This document shows positions 57,606-64,000 of a DNA stretch of 64,000 bases, in pieces. The stretch covers positions 16,267-80,266 of the forward strand of contig NZ_SNWQ01000032.1 in assembly GCF_004361855.1 (NCBI RefSeq), in the 5' to 3' direction. Within the stretch, counting starts at the first letter, position 1, and each line of letters opens with the position of its first letter. Both the position numbers and the translations under genes were made by a program. The stretch comes from Kribbella caucasensis. Its GTDB lineage: Bacteria; Actinomycetota; Actinomycetes; Propionibacteriales; Kribbellaceae. Below the pieces are notes generated by a model. The model saw only the letters and a program-made list of their open reading frames with translations, had not been told where the DNA came from and searched no databases.

Positions 57606-59167
57606 CTTCTGAGGGGCCGGTCGTCTTCGATCCGGCGGACTTCGGCGCGATCCCGGCGGCGAAGGAACTGCGGCGCTGGATGCGGAAGGTGCGCCGGGGG
57701 AAGGCGGACCGGACGTTCTGGCAGCAGTTCGAGGACATCTACCTGGTGATCTTCGCGCTCGTCATGGTCGGCGCGACCGGCGGCAACGTCATCCTGCACC
57801 TCAACGAGAAGTCAGCCGCCTGTACGTCGGCCTCGTGCTCCTGGCTGCTCGACACGGTGCCGTGGATCCTGATGCCGCTGCTGACCTCGTGGATGCTGCG
57901 CGTCCTGTTGAGCGTCGGCCCGGTCTCCGCGTCTCGCGCCACCGGTTTCTGGCTCCTCGCGACCCCCGTCGATCGCGCGGCGCTCCTGCGGCCGACGTAC
58001 AGGCTGGTGATCGGGGTGGCAGCGGTTGTGGGCGCGTTGGCCGCACTGATCGGCTTCGCCTTGTTCGGGGCGGCCTGGTCGTTGGTGGGCGAAGCCGCGC
58101 TCCTCACCATCGTGTTGCTGACCTGTACCGCGTGCGCCACGGTCTGGGCGCAACAGTCCGCCTCACGCAGCCGGTGGGCCCTCCGCATCGCCGACGGCCT
58201 GCTGCTGGCCGCCACTGTGCCCGCTGTGGTGCTCGCAACCCGGCCCGAGGCGAATACCCAGAACACCACCGCGTTCGTGGGCGTCGCCTATATCGGCCCC
58301 TATGACAGCACGCAGTTCAGCCCGCCGTTCGTGACCACCTACGGGTTCCGGCTGCTGGTGATCGGTCTTGTCGCGCTGCTCGTCTGTGGTGTGCTGGTTG
58401 TCGTCACGGCACAGACACTCGACAAGCTCAGCCGGCAGAGTGTCGTCGCCGGTGGTGAGCTGCTGGCCGGTATGGCGGGCGCCGCGATCACCATGGACGT
58501 CGGCCTGCTCGCCGACGTGGTCTCCGGCCGCCACTGGCGTCAGGTGGGTCGCCTGCACTCACGTCGCGGGCGCAGCTCCCACGTCCAGGCGATCATGCAT
58601 CGCGAGTTCCTCCGCATCCTCCGCTGGCCCCGCCGCCTGATCGTCGGCTTCGGTCTGCTGGTGGTCCCGTACGCCGTCGCCGGCACCGGGTACGACGTAC
58701 TGGTCCCTCTCGCCGCCGCCTTCGCAGGCTTCATCGCCACGCGTCCCCTGATGGACGGACTCCGATCGGTCAGCCGCTCCACCGGCCTGGTCCGTGCCCT
58801 GGGCATGGATCTCCGCGATCTACGCGTCGCCATGTCCCTGGTACCGGCACTCTTCGTCATCCTCTGGACCGCCCTGGCCCTGCCCGCACTCGGGGACGCC
58901 GCCACCGCTTTCGCCGTCGGCGCCGGGATCCTCACCGGCGTGATCCGCCAGGCCTCCGCCAAGCCCCCGTCCTACGCCGGCCCTCTTGTCGCCTCGCCGA
59001 TGGGCGCCATCCCACCCGGCCTCTTCTCCCAACCCATCCGAGGCTTCGACCTCCTCCTACTCTGCCTGGTCCCAGTCCTCCTCAGCTGGAGCCCCACCTG
59101 GCGCCTGGTCATCCCCGGCTTCGTCCTGGCCCTGATGTTCGCCATCAAACCGAGACAACCCGCGTAA
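57602..59167 (+). CDS. DUF6297-type membrane protein (ABC permease component)
   Basis: Encodes 521 residues with about ten hydrophobic segments, starting after a cytoplasmic N-terminal region of about 45 residues (LRRWMRKVRRGKADRTFWQQFEDIYL). The first helices are YLVIFALVMVGATGGNVIL and TVPWILMPLLTSWMLRVLLSVG, followed by SRATGFWLLATPVDRAALLRP, a segment characteristic of DUF6297 proteins. This family regularly follows an ABC ATPase in actinobacteria. Two cysteines in CTSASCSW lie in the first outside loop. Its function is unknown. Confidence 0.85.
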   Translation: MTSEGPVVFDPADFGAIPAAKELRRWMRKVRRGKADRTFWQQFEDIYLVIFALVMVGATGGNVILHLNEKSAACTSASCSWLLDTVPWILMPLLTSWMLRVLLSVGPVSASRATGFWLLATPVDRAALLRPTYRLVIGVAAVVGALAALIGFALFGAAWSLVGEAALLTIVLLTCTACATVWAQQSASRSRWALRIADGLLLAATVPAVVLATRPEANTQNTTAFVGVAYIGPYDSTQFSPPFVTTYGFRLLVIGLVALLVCGVLVVVTAQTLDKLSRQSVVAGGELLAGMAGAAITMDVGLLADVVSGRHWRQVGRLHSRRGRSSHVQAIMHREFLRILRWPRRLIVGFGLLVVPYAVAGTGYDVLVPLAAAFAGFIATRPLMDGLRSVSRSTGLVRALGMDLRDLRVAMSLVPALFVILWTALALPALGDAATAFAVGAGILTGVIRQASAKPPSYAGPLVASPMGAIPPGLFSQPIRGFDLLLLCLVPVLLSWSPTWRLVIPGFVLALMFAIKPRQPA

Positions 59168-59177
59168 GAATGGGGGG

Positions 59178-60083
59178 ATGGACGCGGGTGTGAAGTGGTT
59201 GCTTGGGTCTGATGAGCCGGCTGTGCGGAATATGGTGCGGCGGGATTTGCTGGGGGAGCAGGCGAGCGAGGACGTGCTGGCCGGGGCCAAGGTGCAGGCG
59301 TTGCTGGGTGGGGATCCCAAGAAGAATCCGTACAGCAAGTACTCCGGAGCGCATTGGCGGATTGTGTCGATGGTGGAGCTGGAGGTGCCGGCGGGGGAGC
59401 CGCGGGCGATGGAGGCGGCCGAGCAGGTGCTGACCTGGATCGCGAACCCGCGGCGGCGTAAGGCGACTGTGGTCAACGGGTTGCCGCGGCGGTGCGGGTC
59501 GATGGAGGGGAACGCGTTGGCGGCCTGCTGCCGGCTCGGGCTGGCGGGCGATCCGCGGGTGCAGTGGCTGGCGGAGGGCCTCCTGGAGTGGCAGTGGCCC
59601 GACGGCGGGTGGAACTGCGACACGAAGGCGACCGGTCGCCGCTCCTCCTTCCATGAGTCCCACGCACCCGCCTGGGGACTCCATGAGTACTACGAAGCGA
59701 CGGGCGACACCGCGGCCCGCGAGGGCGCAATACGGGCTGGGGAGTTGTTCCTGGAGCACCGGGTGTTCCGGCGGCTGTCCACTGGTGCTCCGATCAACCG
59801 GCGATGGTTGCAGCCGAGCTATCCGCCGTACTGGCACTACGACATCCTCCAAGCGCTGCTGGTGTTGTCCCGGCTCGGCCTGGCGAAGGACGAGCGGGCG
59901 TCCGACGCACTGGACGAGTTGGAGACGCAGCGGCAACCGGACGGGCGGTGGCACGCCAGACTGCAGTGGTGGCGACCCGCCCCGGCCAACAGCAGTCAGG
60001 ACGTGGTCGATTGGGGTCACAAGGGCCCGAGCGAGATGCTCACCCTCAACGCCCTGCGGGTACTGCGGGCCGCAGGGCGCTGA
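59178..60083 (+). CDS. Alpha/alpha-toroid (squalene cyclase-like) protein
   Basis: Encodes 301 residues. It contains segments of the terpenoid-cyclase/prenyltransferase toroid fold: WLAEGLLEWQWPDGGWNCDTKATGRRSSFHES, WGLHEYYEATGD, YPPYWHYDILQALLVLSRLGL and ELETQRQPDGRWHARLQWW. The tryptophan/glycine repeats (W-P-D-G-G-W and Q-P-D-G-R-W) resemble QW motifs. The catalytic DxDD motif of squalene cyclases is not apparent, so enzymatic cyclisation is doubtful. There is no signal peptide. It starts 10 bases after the DUF6297 gene, may be cotranscribed, and converges on the next gene. Confidence 0.78.
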   Translation: MDAGVKWLLGSDEPAVRNMVRRDLLGEQASEDVLAGAKVQALLGGDPKKNPYSKYSGAHWRIVSMVELEVPAGEPRAMEAAEQVLTWIANPRRRKATVVNGLPRRCGSMEGNALAACCRLGLAGDPRVQWLAEGLLEWQWPDGGWNCDTKATGRRSSFHESHAPAWGLHEYYEATGDTAAREGAIRAGELFLEHRVFRRLSTGAPINRRWLQPSYPPYWHYDILQALLVLSRLGLAKDERASDALDELETQRQPDGRWHARLQWWRPAPANSSQDVVDWGHKGPSEMLTLNALRVLRAAGR

Positions 60084-60092
60084 GGCAAGCAG

Positions 60093-62327
60093 CTACGGGT
60101 AATTGACCCACTCGGCGACGTTGGTGGTCGAGTTGGACGGCCCGCCGGTGTTGTTGATGATGTGAGCGATGGTGCCCCGGCCGCCGAGCGACACGGTCAC
60201 CATGTTGTGGAACTTCACGCCCGGTTTGTTCGGCACCTCGAACGCCCGCTCCGCGACGATGCTGGCGTCGCTGGTGAAGACGCAGTAGCTGCCCAGCCCC
60301 CACGCCTCATGTGTGGTGACCGAGTCCGCGACCTTGTACGCCGCATAGCCGCGGGTCGAGCCGTTCATCCAGGCGGCCTGGTTCGGCGGGTCGTACGGCA
60401 TCTCGTTCTGGTAGAAGTACGTCCTTCCACCGTTGCCGTTCCAGATCGTCTGGTACTTCTGGTAGTGCTCGACGAACAACCCGTACGCCGTGACGTGGTC
60501 GCCGTTGACCACCAGCCCGGTGTCGGCCGTGTTCGTGTTCCAGCCGACGCCGTACGCGTGGTCGCCGCGCCACAACCAGGTGTGGTCGAGGATCACGTCG
60601 TCGCTGTTGATCCGCAACGTCTCGGTCGCCTTGCCGACCGCGGAACCCCCGATCCGGAAGTACACATCGTGCAGCGAGGTCGGGTTGGCGGAGTGATCGG
60701 CGGACGAGCCGGTCGACCCGAGTTCCATCAGCAGTGGCGAGTTCGTCGGCGCCGCGTCGATCAGCAGACCGGCGATCTTCACGCCGTCCACATCCGCGAC
60801 CGAGATCGACGTGGTCCCGTTCGTTGGCATCAGGGTCGCCAGGCCGAGACCGAGGACGACGGTGTCGGCGCGGGTGATTCGCAGCGAGTCGCTCAACCTG
60901 TAGACGCCAGGGGTGAACAGGAGATCCTTGCCGGCGGCAAGTTCCGCGTTGAGGGTTGCCGCTGTAACACCGGGCTTGGCGATGTAGAACTGGCTGATCG
61001 GCAACGACTGGCCGGCCGGGGTGCCGTTGGTCCAGGTCGGTCCGGCCGAGTTCGCCTTCAGTGCCGGGACGAACACCTTGTACGCGCCGGCATTGTCGAT
61101 GTACAGGTACGGCTTCTCCCGGATGATCGGGGTCTGCGCGATCTTGGTGTACGGCGGATTCGGGAACGTGCCGGCTGGGGCGTTGAGCGCGCCGACGAAG
61201 ACCATGTTCCAGTTCTCGCCGGTCCAGCTGCCCCAGTTCGTGTTCCGGGACAGCCACTGCTGCTGGCTGCCCGACCGGACCTGGCCGTCGACCACGGTGT
61301 CGGCCATGAACCCGCCGCTCGACCAGCCGCCGTCGTCCAGTGCGAGGTTGCCGCGCAGATGCATCCGCCGATACGCCGACGCCTGGCTGACGGCCCAGCG
61401 GTCCAGTCCGCCGGGTGGGTTGACGGCGAGACCTTCGGCGCCGCGCCAGAAGTTGTGGGTCGCGTTCTGCGGCGGGAACCAATCGGCTTCGACGTGCACG
61501 GCGCCGTTGATGTTCACGCTGTCCGGGGTCAGGCCGAGACCGGCGACCTGGGTGAAGAAGCCGACGTTCGCGCTGACGTTGTAGGTGCCGGGCTTGAACA
61601 GCAACGCGTACCGCTGTTCGCCGTACTGGTTGGTCTCCTGCTGGTTGAAGACCTGGTCGAGCCGGGCCTGGATCTGGCTCGCGGGCATCGACGGGTCGAA
61701 GACCGACACGTTCGGCCCGAGGTCCGGCGTACCGGGTGGGTTGGTCGGGGGAGTGCCGTCCACAGGCGTGATCCTGAAGGATTGGGCGGCCGTGCCGTTG
61801 CAGGTGTACTGCTGCAACTGGACGCTGTCCGCGGTCGAGGCGGACGGGACGTCGAGGCACTTGCCGCTGTTGCGGTTGACGAGGTGGTAGGCGCCGTCGG
61901 CCTCCTCGACCGGCTGCCACTGCTGGTTGAGACCGTTGCCGTAGGCCCACAATTGGATCGGGGCGCTGTCGGCGGTGGAGACTCCGGTGACGTCGAGGAC
62001 CTGGGCGGCGTTGTTGCGCGCGTTGATCCGGACGTAGCCGTCACTGGTCGGCTGGAACTGCCATTGCTGGGCGGTGCTGTTGTTGCACGCGTACTGCTGT
62101 ACGGCGGTCCCGTTGGGGGTTGCCGCGGCGCGGGCGTCGACGCACTTGCCGCTGTGCTTCGCGGCGACCGTGTTCCAGCCGGTGGGGGAGATCGCGGCGG
62201 TCGCGTCGGGGGACGCGACGACGGTCAGGAAGGTCGCGATCACCGCGGCGACGAGGGCTGTGGTGATCGCGACGAATCGGCGACTTCGGGCAGGGGAGGT
62301 GGGACGGAGTGGGGCGCCTCCGGACAT
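60093..62327 (-). CDS. Exported CBM13 lectin / right-handed beta-helix protein
   Basis: Encodes 744 residues. A basic N-terminus and hydrophobic segment (AITTALVAAVIATFLTVVAS) form a signal peptide. Residues about 45-195 are a ricin-type beta-trefoil (CBM13): SGKCVDARAAATPNGTAVQQ, QQWQF, NRNSGKCLDVPSASTADSVQ and AAQSFRITP. After a Pro linker, about 530 residues form a parallel beta-helix with polysaccharide-lyase or GH55-like features (LFKPGTYNVSANVGFFTQVAGLG; VVDGQVRSGSQQQWLSRN; DDVILDHTWLWRGDHAYG). It probably binds and acts on extracellular polysaccharide. Proteins of this shape are sometimes annotated as adenylate cyclase, which I doubt. Confidence 0.87.
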   Translation of the reverse strand: MSGGAPLRPTSPARSRRFVAITTALVAAVIATFLTVVASPDATAAISPTGWNTVAAKHSGKCVDARAAATPNGTAVQQYACNNSTAQQWQFQPTSDGYVRINARNNAAQVLDVTGVSTADSAPIQLWAYGNGLNQQWQPVEEADGAYHLVNRNSGKCLDVPSASTADSVQLQQYTCNGTAAQSFRITPVDGTPPTNPPGTPDLGPNVSVFDPSMPASQIQARLDQVFNQQETNQYGEQRYALLFKPGTYNVSANVGFFTQVAGLGLTPDSVNINGAVHVEADWFPPQNATHNFWRGAEGLAVNPPGGLDRWAVSQASAYRRMHLRGNLALDDGGWSSGGFMADTVVDGQVRSGSQQQWLSRNTNWGSWTGENWNMVFVGALNAPAGTFPNPPYTKIAQTPIIREKPYLYIDNAGAYKVFVPALKANSAGPTWTNGTPAGQSLPISQFYIAKPGVTAATLNAELAAGKDLLFTPGVYRLSDSLRITRADTVVLGLGLATLMPTNGTTSISVADVDGVKIAGLLIDAAPTNSPLLMELGSTGSSADHSANPTSLHDVYFRIGGSAVGKATETLRINSDDVILDHTWLWRGDHAYGVGWNTNTADTGLVVNGDHVTAYGLFVEHYQKYQTIWNGNGGRTYFYQNEMPYDPPNQAAWMNGSTRGYAAYKVADSVTTHEAWGLGSYCVFTSDASIVAERAFEVPNKPGVKFHNMVTVSLGGRGTIAHIINNTGGPSNSTTNVAEWVNYP

Positions 62328-62349
62328 GAGCGGCTCTCCTCAGAAGCTC

Positions 62350-62380
62350 TGGGAATGCGCATTCGAGCGCAGTGCTCCCA
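62350..62380. promoter_or_regulatory. Interleaved palindromes upstream of the lectin gene
   Basis: TGGGA (62350-62354) and TCCCA (62376-62380) bracket GAATGCGCATTC (62353-62364, a perfect palindrome) and GAGC-GCAGT-GCTC (62365-62377). The flanks recall the TGGGAGCGCTCCCA sites used by CebR-type LacI regulators of polysaccharide genes. The block lies 23 bases upstream of the start codon; no such regulator is in the window. Confidence 0.45.
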
Positions 62381-62418
62381 AGGAAAACCCAACTTCTCTA
62401 CTTAATTCAAGACCCTGA

Positions 62419-63390
62419 TTAAGTCTGCGGTGGTTTCGGAACCGCTCCCGGATCCGCGGGGTCGACCGGATCGATCGGGTCAACGGGGTCCACCGGGTCC
62501 GCGGGGTCCGCCGGCTCTGGGGCGAGCGGCGGGATCGTCGTGGTCTGGGGGAGGGCCTCGAGGATGGCGTTGAAGCGGCGGACGTAGTCGGCGTACCGGC
62601 CCGCCTCCTGGTTCACCAGTCCCTGCACCCGGCGGGAGAGGTCGGCGTACCGGCCTTCTTCCTGGTCGATCAGGCCCTGCACCCGATTCGCCAGATCGGC
62701 GTACCGCTGCGCCTCCGCCGTCTGGAACTTCCTCAGTTCGGCGAGTACCTCGTCGGCGTTTGCCATGTCATCTCCATCAGGGCCGGCCCGCAGTACGGCG
62801 GCCAGGTCGGTGCGGAACTTGTTCATCGGGCAGAAGCCCGGGTCGCTCTTGCGACGGGTGTGCTCGCGGTGCGCGATCACCGACAACGCGGACCAGCCGT
62901 GGAAGTCGCAGATCGCGGCCGTATACAGCAACGACGTGCGGTACGCAGCCGCCGACATCGCGCGGGCGCCGTCGTACCGGATCTCGTTGCCGTAGTAGTA
63001 CATGTTGCCGTTGACACCATCGGGCCCGGGCTGGAGTTCGGCCGCGTAGCCGCGATAGTCCTCGGCCATCACATGGTTCAACGTGGACAGCGAGCCGGAG
63101 CCGGCGTGGTTCGCCCGCCCGACCGCGCCCAGATGCAGATCGCCGTCCGCGTCGGTCGCGACGTTGCACAGCGGCCCCGGAATGCCATCCTCGGGACGAC
63201 CGCGAACGAACAAGAAGTTCAAGTAATCATCGGACTGCGAGTTGCTGCCGGTGTGGTGCAGCATGATCCCGCGCGCGTCCGTGATCCCACCAGGCCGGCC
63301 ACGAGTCCGCCAGCCCGGATACTCCTTGAACCTCACCCCCCACTTCCGCAGCGCCCCCACCAGTTGATCAGCCGTCATCGGCCTGGCCAA
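62419..63390 (-). CDS. Peptidoglycan-recognition/amidase_2 protein with repeat tail
   Basis: Encodes 323 residues. The N-terminal 200 residues are an N-acetylmuramoyl-L-alanine amidase (amidase_2/PGRP) domain: GIMLHHTGSNSQ (zinc His), AVGRANHAGSGSLSTLNH, NEIRYDGARAMS and SVIAHREHTRRKSDPG (zinc His and catalytic Lys). A helical region follows with 18-residue repeats of the form RYADLxxRVQGLxxQEEG, then a Pro/Asp tail (DPADPVDPVDPIDPVDPADP). There is no signal peptide, which suggests a phage-type endolysin or another export route. The zinc ligands look intact, so it should cut peptidoglycan stem peptides. Confidence 0.9.
   Translation of the reverse strand: MARPMTADQLVGALRKWGVRFKEYPGWRTRGRPGGITDARGIMLHHTGSNSQSDDYLNFLFVRGRPEDGIPGPLCNVATDADGDLHLGAVGRANHAGSGSLSTLNHVMAEDYRGYAAELQPGPDGVNGNMYYYGNEIRYDGARAMSAAAYRTSLLYTAAICDFHGWSALSVIAHREHTRRKSDPGFCPMNKFRTDLAAVLRAGPDGDDMANADEVLAELRKFQTAEAQRYADLANRVQGLIDQEEGRYADLSRRVQGLVNQEAGRYADYVRRFNAILEALPQTTTIPPLAPEPADPADPVDPVDPIDPVDPADPGAVPKPPQT
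62591..62704. repeat. 54-bp repeats in the amidase gene
   Basis: The block beginning GCGTACCG occurs at 62591, 62645 and 62699, a period of 54 bases. It encodes R-Y-A-D-x-x-x-R-V-Q-G-L-x-x-Q-E-x-G heptad-like repeats, likely a coiled coil. The last copy (in coding direction) is shortened. Confidence 0.85.
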
Positions 63391-63473
63391 AACAACACCT
63401 CACCCATTCGCCTCACGCGACAACCGTTGGTAACGCCCAGTGGCGAGCTTCTCACTCCAAGTCGTTCCCCGTC

Positions 63474-63524
63474 CACCCGGGCACTGAAACCTCGGGGCCT
63501 AAGGAACCTACTCAGCCCCGGGTG
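63474..63524. other. Hairpin region before the amidase gene
   Basis: CACCCGGG (63474-63481) and CCCGGGTG (63517-63524) can pair around a 35-base loop, and CGGGGC/GCCCCG within it offers an alternative stem. It lies between two minus-strand genes and may terminate the upstream one or form part of the amidase leader. Confidence 0.4.
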
Positions 63525-63564
63525 CACCGTCGAGCGATTCAGGCAAACTCTGCGTGAAGGATCA

Positions 63565-63852
63565 TCACACCCCCACCGCCAACCGCACCACTACCAGGTC
63601 GCCGACGTCGATCCCTTCAGCCCTCCGCACGTCGGCCTTCACCGGCACGATGTAGCCCCCGTCCTTCGGCCACAACGACGTCTTCCACCCGGTCTCACCG
63701 ATCCGCGCCGCGACTGGGATCATCCCCCACCCGTAACTCACGAACGCCGACGTCGCCTCCAACTGCTGACAGTCATCCTCCGGCACACTCACAAAGTGCC
63801 ACGGCGCCGGCCCCCGCCAAAACCACAACTCCCCACTGAACTCCAACTCCAT
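63565..63852 (-). CDS. DUF1905-domain protein
   Basis: Encodes 95 residues starting MELEFSGELWFWRGPAPWHFVSVPE. The pattern F-x-G-x-L-W-x-W-x-G-P-x-x-W-x-F-V-x-V-P followed by GWGMIPVAARIGETGWKTSLWPKDGGYIVPVKADVRRAEGI and DVGDLVVVRL is the full DUF1905 domain, a small beta-barrel of unknown function. It is complete at normal length. There is no signal peptide. It is on the same strand as the amidase, 174 bases upstream, with a hairpin between. Confidence 0.92.
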   Translation of the reverse strand: MELEFSGELWFWRGPAPWHFVSVPEDDCQQLEATSAFVSYGWGMIPVAARIGETGWKTSLWPKDGGYIVPVKADVRRAEGIDVGDLVVVRLAVGV

Positions 63853-63939
63853 CCGCTCAGGATAAGGACCGCCCGGTCATTTGGCCGGTGTCGTGCCGCC
63901 AGCCTGTACATTTCGACAGACATCCCAGGAGCTTAGGTG

Positions 63940-64000
63940 TCAAGCTGCGAGGGTTTCGGCGCGGTGTGACCAGGCGGTTGTTTCGTCGTAGAGGGTGCCG
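63940..64000 (-). CDS. C-terminal fragment of an open frame at the right edge
   Basis: On the minus strand a frame is open from the right edge to TGA at 63942-63940 and ends GTLYDETTAWSHRAETLAA. The composition is protein-like, and the ending is reminiscent of transposase or integrase C-termini, but I cannot name the family from 19 residues. The bases after the stop (about 63900-63925) contain GTCTGTCGAAATGTACAG (minus strand), which could be an insertion-sequence end. Confidence 0.4.
   Translation of the reverse strand, partial: GTLYDETTAWSHRAETLAA

Noticed and set aside
59178..60083. Active squalene/hopene cyclase
   Set aside because: Length is about half that of real cyclases and the DxDD catalytic motif is absent, so only the fold is claimed.
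60093..62327. Annotation of the lectin/beta-helix protein as an adenylate cyclase
   Set aside because: No nucleotide-cyclase motif is visible; the sequence reads as CBM13 plus a parallel beta-helix.
63391..63564. Possible c-di-AMP (ydaO-type) riboswitch before the peptidoglycan amidase
   Set aside because: Such riboswitches occur before cell-wall hydrolase genes, but the conserved ydaO segments could not be found here; only a loose hairpin is present.
1..64000. tRNA or rRNA genes, CRISPR arrays and a replication origin
   Set aside because: No cloverleaf arm sets, rRNA segments, regularly spaced identical repeats or DnaA-box clusters were found by eye; a tRNAscan and CRISPR search would settle this.

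Overview
The window is high-GC DNA with frequent GTG starts, very short intergenic spaces and many 4-base stop/start overlaps. Gene content points to a soil or plant-associated actinobacterium: a WhiB-family regulator, glnA2 with glnE, GH78 and GH127 glycosidases, a Pnkp/Hen1 RNA-repair pair, a DUF222/HNH protein and DUF6297. The genus Kribbella or a close relative would fit; that is an inference, since there is no rRNA here.

Layout. 1-3.7 kb: tail of a DUF418 protein, a 640-base gene-poor stretch, a SnoaL-like protein, a lipoprotein and small membrane proteins. 3.8-13.7 kb: nitrogen genes glnA2 and glnE, separated by a HupE/UreJ-like membrane protein and a 1213-residue exported phosphoesterase/beta-propeller. 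13.8-16.4 kb: an ArsR-SRPBCC pair with a readable promoter and operator, then an AbiEi/AbiEii toxin-antitoxin module. 16.5-19.9 kb: trmB and a GH78 rhamnosidase. 20.0-24.0 kb: a sulfur locus (leader peptide, TauE/SafE exporter, a second leader candidate, SsuA-B-C-like importer). 24.1-28.3 kb: a PLDc_N protein, WhiB, a crcB-DUF190-crcB fluoride operon behind a fluoride riboswitch, a phosphatase with a small unknown protein, and a GNAT enzyme. 28.3-31.8 kb: DAHP synthase behind an aromatic-residue leader peptide and attenuator, then an exported phospholipase C.

31.9-39.5 kb: two small unknown genes, a broken LacI gene, a DUF222/HNH protein and a ribose/fructose-type ABC importer with a divergent LacI regulator and an 18-bp palindromic operator. 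39.5-45.8 kb: a YbaK deacylase, a cysteine-containing HTH regulator divergent from folE, a second copy of the small unknown protein, and hen1-pnkp. 45.9-55.2 kb: GH127, a complete family-5 peptide-type ABC importer, an S33 peptidase and a GntR regulator. 55.2-60.1 kb: adenosine kinase, then O-methyltransferase, ABC ATPase and DUF6297 membrane protein, and a toroid-fold protein. 60.1-64.0 kb: exported lectin/beta-helix protein, peptidoglycan amidase, DUF1905 protein, and the tail of an open frame at the right edge.

The most notable signals are the gene set at 45.9-55.2 kb, which could import hydroxyproline-linked arabino-glycopeptides and degrade them in the cytoplasm, and four RNA-level control elements: two leader-peptide signals in the sulfur locus, an aromatic attenuator before DAHP synthase, and a fluoride riboswitch whose 3' strand is complementary to the Shine-Dalgarno region it precedes.
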